Assembly: GCA_016801845.1 (NCBI GenBank)
Contig: CM028910.1
Location: 18,506,629-18,570,628, forward strand
Direction: 5' to 3'
Length of the DNA stretch: 64,000 nucleotides
Origin: Polydactylus sextarius
Taxonomy: Eukaryota; Chordata; Actinopteri; Polynemidae
Below are positions 61,021-64,000 of the stretch, in pieces (the first letter of the stretch is position 1; every line of letters starts with the position of its first letter). A program made the position numbers and the translations under genes. A model generated the notes under the pieces. It was not told the origin of the DNA and did not search any database. It saw only the letters and a program-made list of their open reading frames with translations.

Positions 61021-62273
61021 ATTCATAATTCACTCAGATGTTCCTCATAATTCACATTTTAGGATTTATCACTGGAAGATGCAAGGAGACATGTCTCCTC
61101 CCTGAAGGAGTTGGAGACTGAAGTGTTGGATGTGATAATTATCCAGCTGGTTGATTGAGGATGAGCTGTGGAGGAAGGGTGATGAGAACACACCAGTGCA
61201 ACAATGGAGGGTTTCCTCCCAGGGTGCATTTCTGTCTGATGTTTGAGGGACAGCCAATCAGGTATATATGGTTGATGTCTCCATCTTCAATGTCTGCATC
61301 ACCAGCTTTTCGTCTGTTGCATCAGGTCTGCAGTTGTAGCTGTCTCCACAGATTGACTTTAACAGCAGCTTTGATAACAGCAGGAGTCCAATCATTAATT
61401 GCTTTGTGCATGAAATGAAAGGATGAGATCTTCCATTTGAATATGCTTTTACCAATGCTATCAAAAAGATGAATTTGGCCCCAATTTACACTGTTAATGC
61501 ATTAAACAAGGTGATGGCCTTATCTGTGTGTGGGAATAAAGACCAGTCAGTTGGGGACAGCTTGTCTAGTTGTTGTGATCCAAATTTGGAAAAGGCTGAT
61601 TTTTGGGCCAGCAGTTAAATCTCACGAAGAAGAAAAAAAAACTTCTTAAAAAGTCTTAAATATTTCAGAGGTAATAAATAATGAAATAATGGCCGCTGTA
61701 ATCGGATGCAATAAAGTGAGACTTTCACAGTATGAAATGTGAGTGAAATAACTCGACCAGATTTCACATAAATTCTTCGAATTTATCATATTCCAGAGCC
61801 TACATTACCCACAATGCAACTTGTCTTTCAACAGCTCAGAGATTCAATTAAGTGCAAAGTAAAGATCTTAAACTTTGACAATACATACTGTTTGTAGGTA
61901 TTTAGACTAAAATTAATTTTAACATCTTTGAATTTTTCACTCGTCTACAGTGAATTTTTCACAGCATTTACTGTTTGCTCTCTCTCCTTAACACATGCTG
62001 TTGTGTAATGCAATAAAAGTAAGAAAGAGAAAGTAAAAGAAAATGGATGGCTGGTCAATCTGAGGTCTAATCATTTTGTTCCAAGACTTCTTTTTCTGAC
62101 TAATACACTTTCTTATATTCTTGCTGCTTAGTCATCACCAGATTGAGGAGCCTTTTTATACTGAAAATAGACATTAGAGTTTACCAGCACTAAGCAAGGT
62201 CAACATTTTTACAAAAGTGCAAACACACAAATGGTTTTACAAAGCATTTTCTCCTGAGTGTCGTTCATGTGGT
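61021..62273. other. Non-coding DNA, no gene seen
   Basis: 61060-61440 is less AT-rich and carries ORFs on both strands without recognisable domains. The rest is AT-rich. Confidence 0.5.
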
Positions 62274-62290
62274 GGTGCCCTCTGTTGGCC
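62274..62290 (-). promoter_or_regulatory. CTCF-like motif
   Basis: GGTGCCCTCTGTTGGCC resembles the reverse CTCF core (GCGCCCTCTGGTGGCC), with about two mismatches. Confidence 0.35.
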
Positions 62291-63114
62291 GGCTGCCTCT
62301 GTGTGTGAACACAAGAGATTTTCTCTCTTGCTGACTCAGATGACGATTAATCAAATGAACGCTTGGCGCTCTCCTGACAGCAAGAACAAATACGCTCTCT
62401 TGTATTAATTCCGTGGTTGTTAATGTTGGCTCTTGGAGCCTTGACGACGCACGGACACAAACACACTGATTGAATTTATTTTTATTCAAATGAAATCCCT
62501 GCAATGGCAGCTCAGGTGTGGAGAGCGAGGATAGGATGATAATTAACAGCATTAAAGTGTTCTCTTTCCTTTTCCATCTTGGCTTTTTTAATTATGGAAA
62601 GGAAATCTCTTTTCGTTCTCGCACACTGACAAACAACACACACACACAAATATGCAGGCACATACACCAACAAACACATCGATTTAGACATATCAAGCCA
62701 TAAGAGTCCCACAAACATAGAGGCACAGACACGTTCTCATGCAAACAGAGACACACAGAAAACAAAAGCAAATGTTCTACCAAAAAAACTATACACACAT
62801 AGACACATACACACTTGCACACACGCACAAAATGGCGTCTCTTCAGAGAAGCAGCAGACATTATAAATATGTTTTCTGGCAACTGTGTCAAGTTAATTTT
62901 GTACTGGCATGCAGGTACTTTCTTTGTCTATATATGATGGCCACTAAAAACTGTGGGGGATTATAAATCCTATCTACAGTCCTGCATGCAACATCTGCAC
63001 CTGACTTGCTTCTCACCCTCTATTACAAACCTCTTTCTTTCCCCATTATCACTACTATCCTGTGTCTCCTTTGTTTTGTTTTGTTTTTTCAATCTTTTTT
63101 TCAATCTTCTTTGC
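62291..63114. other. Candidate conserved block, then CA-rich DNA
   Basis: 62330-62540 contains GATGACGATTAATCAAATGA (62340) and GATGATAATTAACAGCATTA (62535), homeodomain-type cores in non-repetitive sequence next to the CTCF-like motif. 62630-62830 is rich in dispersed CACA. No gene is supported. Confidence 0.4.
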
Positions 63115-63202
63115 GCAGTGGCAGTAATAAAGCCTATGAGGTTTATCCGAGGCGTGATTATTGCTAGTTGACAACTTTAGCGGGGATGAATAAAGTCATC
63201 CG

Positions 63203-63247
<45 letters not shown>

Positions 63248-63265
63248 ATATATATATATATATAT
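63115..63265 (+). mobile_element. LINE-like 3' tail with (TCTA)n and (TA)n
   Basis: GACAACTTTAGCGGGGATGA (63170), then ATAAAGTCATCCG and about eleven TCTA units (63203-63246), followed by TA units to 63265. This is the same kind of non-LTR retroposon ending as at 26119-26176. The upstream body is not recognised. Confidence 0.55.
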
Positions 63266-64000
63266 CCTATAAAAGCTTCCCAACGCCTCACCTTGAGGCA
63301 GCTGAGCTCTTGGTGGATAATTAGCCTCAGCTCTGCGATCCTCCCCAGTATCCTCTCTGCACTCACTGAGATGCTCCTGCTTTGTTCAACACCCCACACT
63401 GCCAATTGCAACAGGAAAGAATAGTCATTAGGCAGGTGGATGAGTTGAGACGGCATGCAGACACAGTTCAATCTGCCAAGCGCTCACACATGATGAAACA
63501 AAGCCTTTTTACCTTGAGTTCAGTGAGTTTTAACTCGTCCATCTATATTTCTTTCAGCAAGACAAAGACCTCCGATCAGATCTCTTTGGAAATTCATGGA
63601 TACAGGGGACTTAAATGTCCAAATAAATGATGTGATTTTGACGGATTTTAGTTTCTTGGGTTTTTCTCATCAGACTTTCTCATTTTATACAATAAAACTT
63701 AATACAATGTAATCATATACTTACTTTAGAGATTTAATTTACCTATAAAGATTAAAAGAGGTTGAAAAGGGGTACATATATAATATAGACCTAATCCTAA
63801 ACAAGGAAGAGGAACCATGTACATTTAAACAAATGATATTTAAAACTCTATTTAATGAAACCAGCTACAAATTCGACTTTGTTTTTAAATGAAAAAATAA
63901 ATATTGGAATACTGTTGAAATAACTGCACAAATTAGTGATTATTAATATAAATACAGTAAGCTAAAAGCTTAAAGTGCTGAAAAAGTCAACCTCAACCCA
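63266..64000. other. Non-coding DNA, no gene seen
   Basis: 63270-63480 is less AT-rich, with a 75-codon minus-strand ORF that runs into the TA repeat. The final 400 bp are very AT-rich. Confidence 0.55.

Overview
The window reads as AT-rich, gene-poor DNA from a ray-finned (teleost) fish. The evidence is the repeat content: three decayed Tc1-like transposons of types abundant in fish genomes, two copies of a short-inverted-repeat MITE, V-SINE/DANA-like elements ending in the (GGAT)n-type tail, LINE-like 3' tails, and dense (TG)n and (TA)n microsatellites. There are no bacterial operons, no rRNA and no intact tRNA genes. Open reading frames are short, mostly 60-140 codons, and those examined are explained by low-complexity DNA, by transposon remnants or by chance. 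I find no complete protein-coding gene. The window is best read as a gene desert or the inside of a very large intron.

Layout. 1-12.9 kb holds a SINE (about 2.0-2.2 kb), a perfect 21-bp hairpin, a G-quadruplex motif, a 1.1-kb Tc1-like relic (7.8-8.9 kb), two copies of a 43-bp sequence with poly(A), a 70-codon ORF beside a perfect hairpin, and the first MITE. 13-30 kb is mostly unremarkable, with an RFX X-box, a second MITE at 26.5 kb, retroposon fragments, a purine-strand tract and a tRNA-derived SINE fragment at 29.5 kb. 30-44 kb looks more like regulatory DNA: a duplicated block at 33.9 and 34.3 kb, a CTCF-like site, a 30-bp minisatellite and one candidate exon at 43.7 kb. 44.7-48.4 kb contains a V-SINE, a mariner-like scrap and a nearly full-length Tc1-like relic. 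At 51.7-52.6 kb lies a decayed tandem array whose units of about 135 bp each seem to carry a tRNA-like promoter. 53-64 kb holds two more CTCF-like sites, a third Tc1-like fragment, further retroposon tails and several blocks that look like conserved non-coding elements.

No pathway or operon can be reconstructed. The mobile elements are relics, and any function here is more likely regulatory (enhancers, insulators) than coding. Identification of repeat families rests on recall of fish repeat consensus sequences. Statements about conservation are inference, because no alignment could be run.
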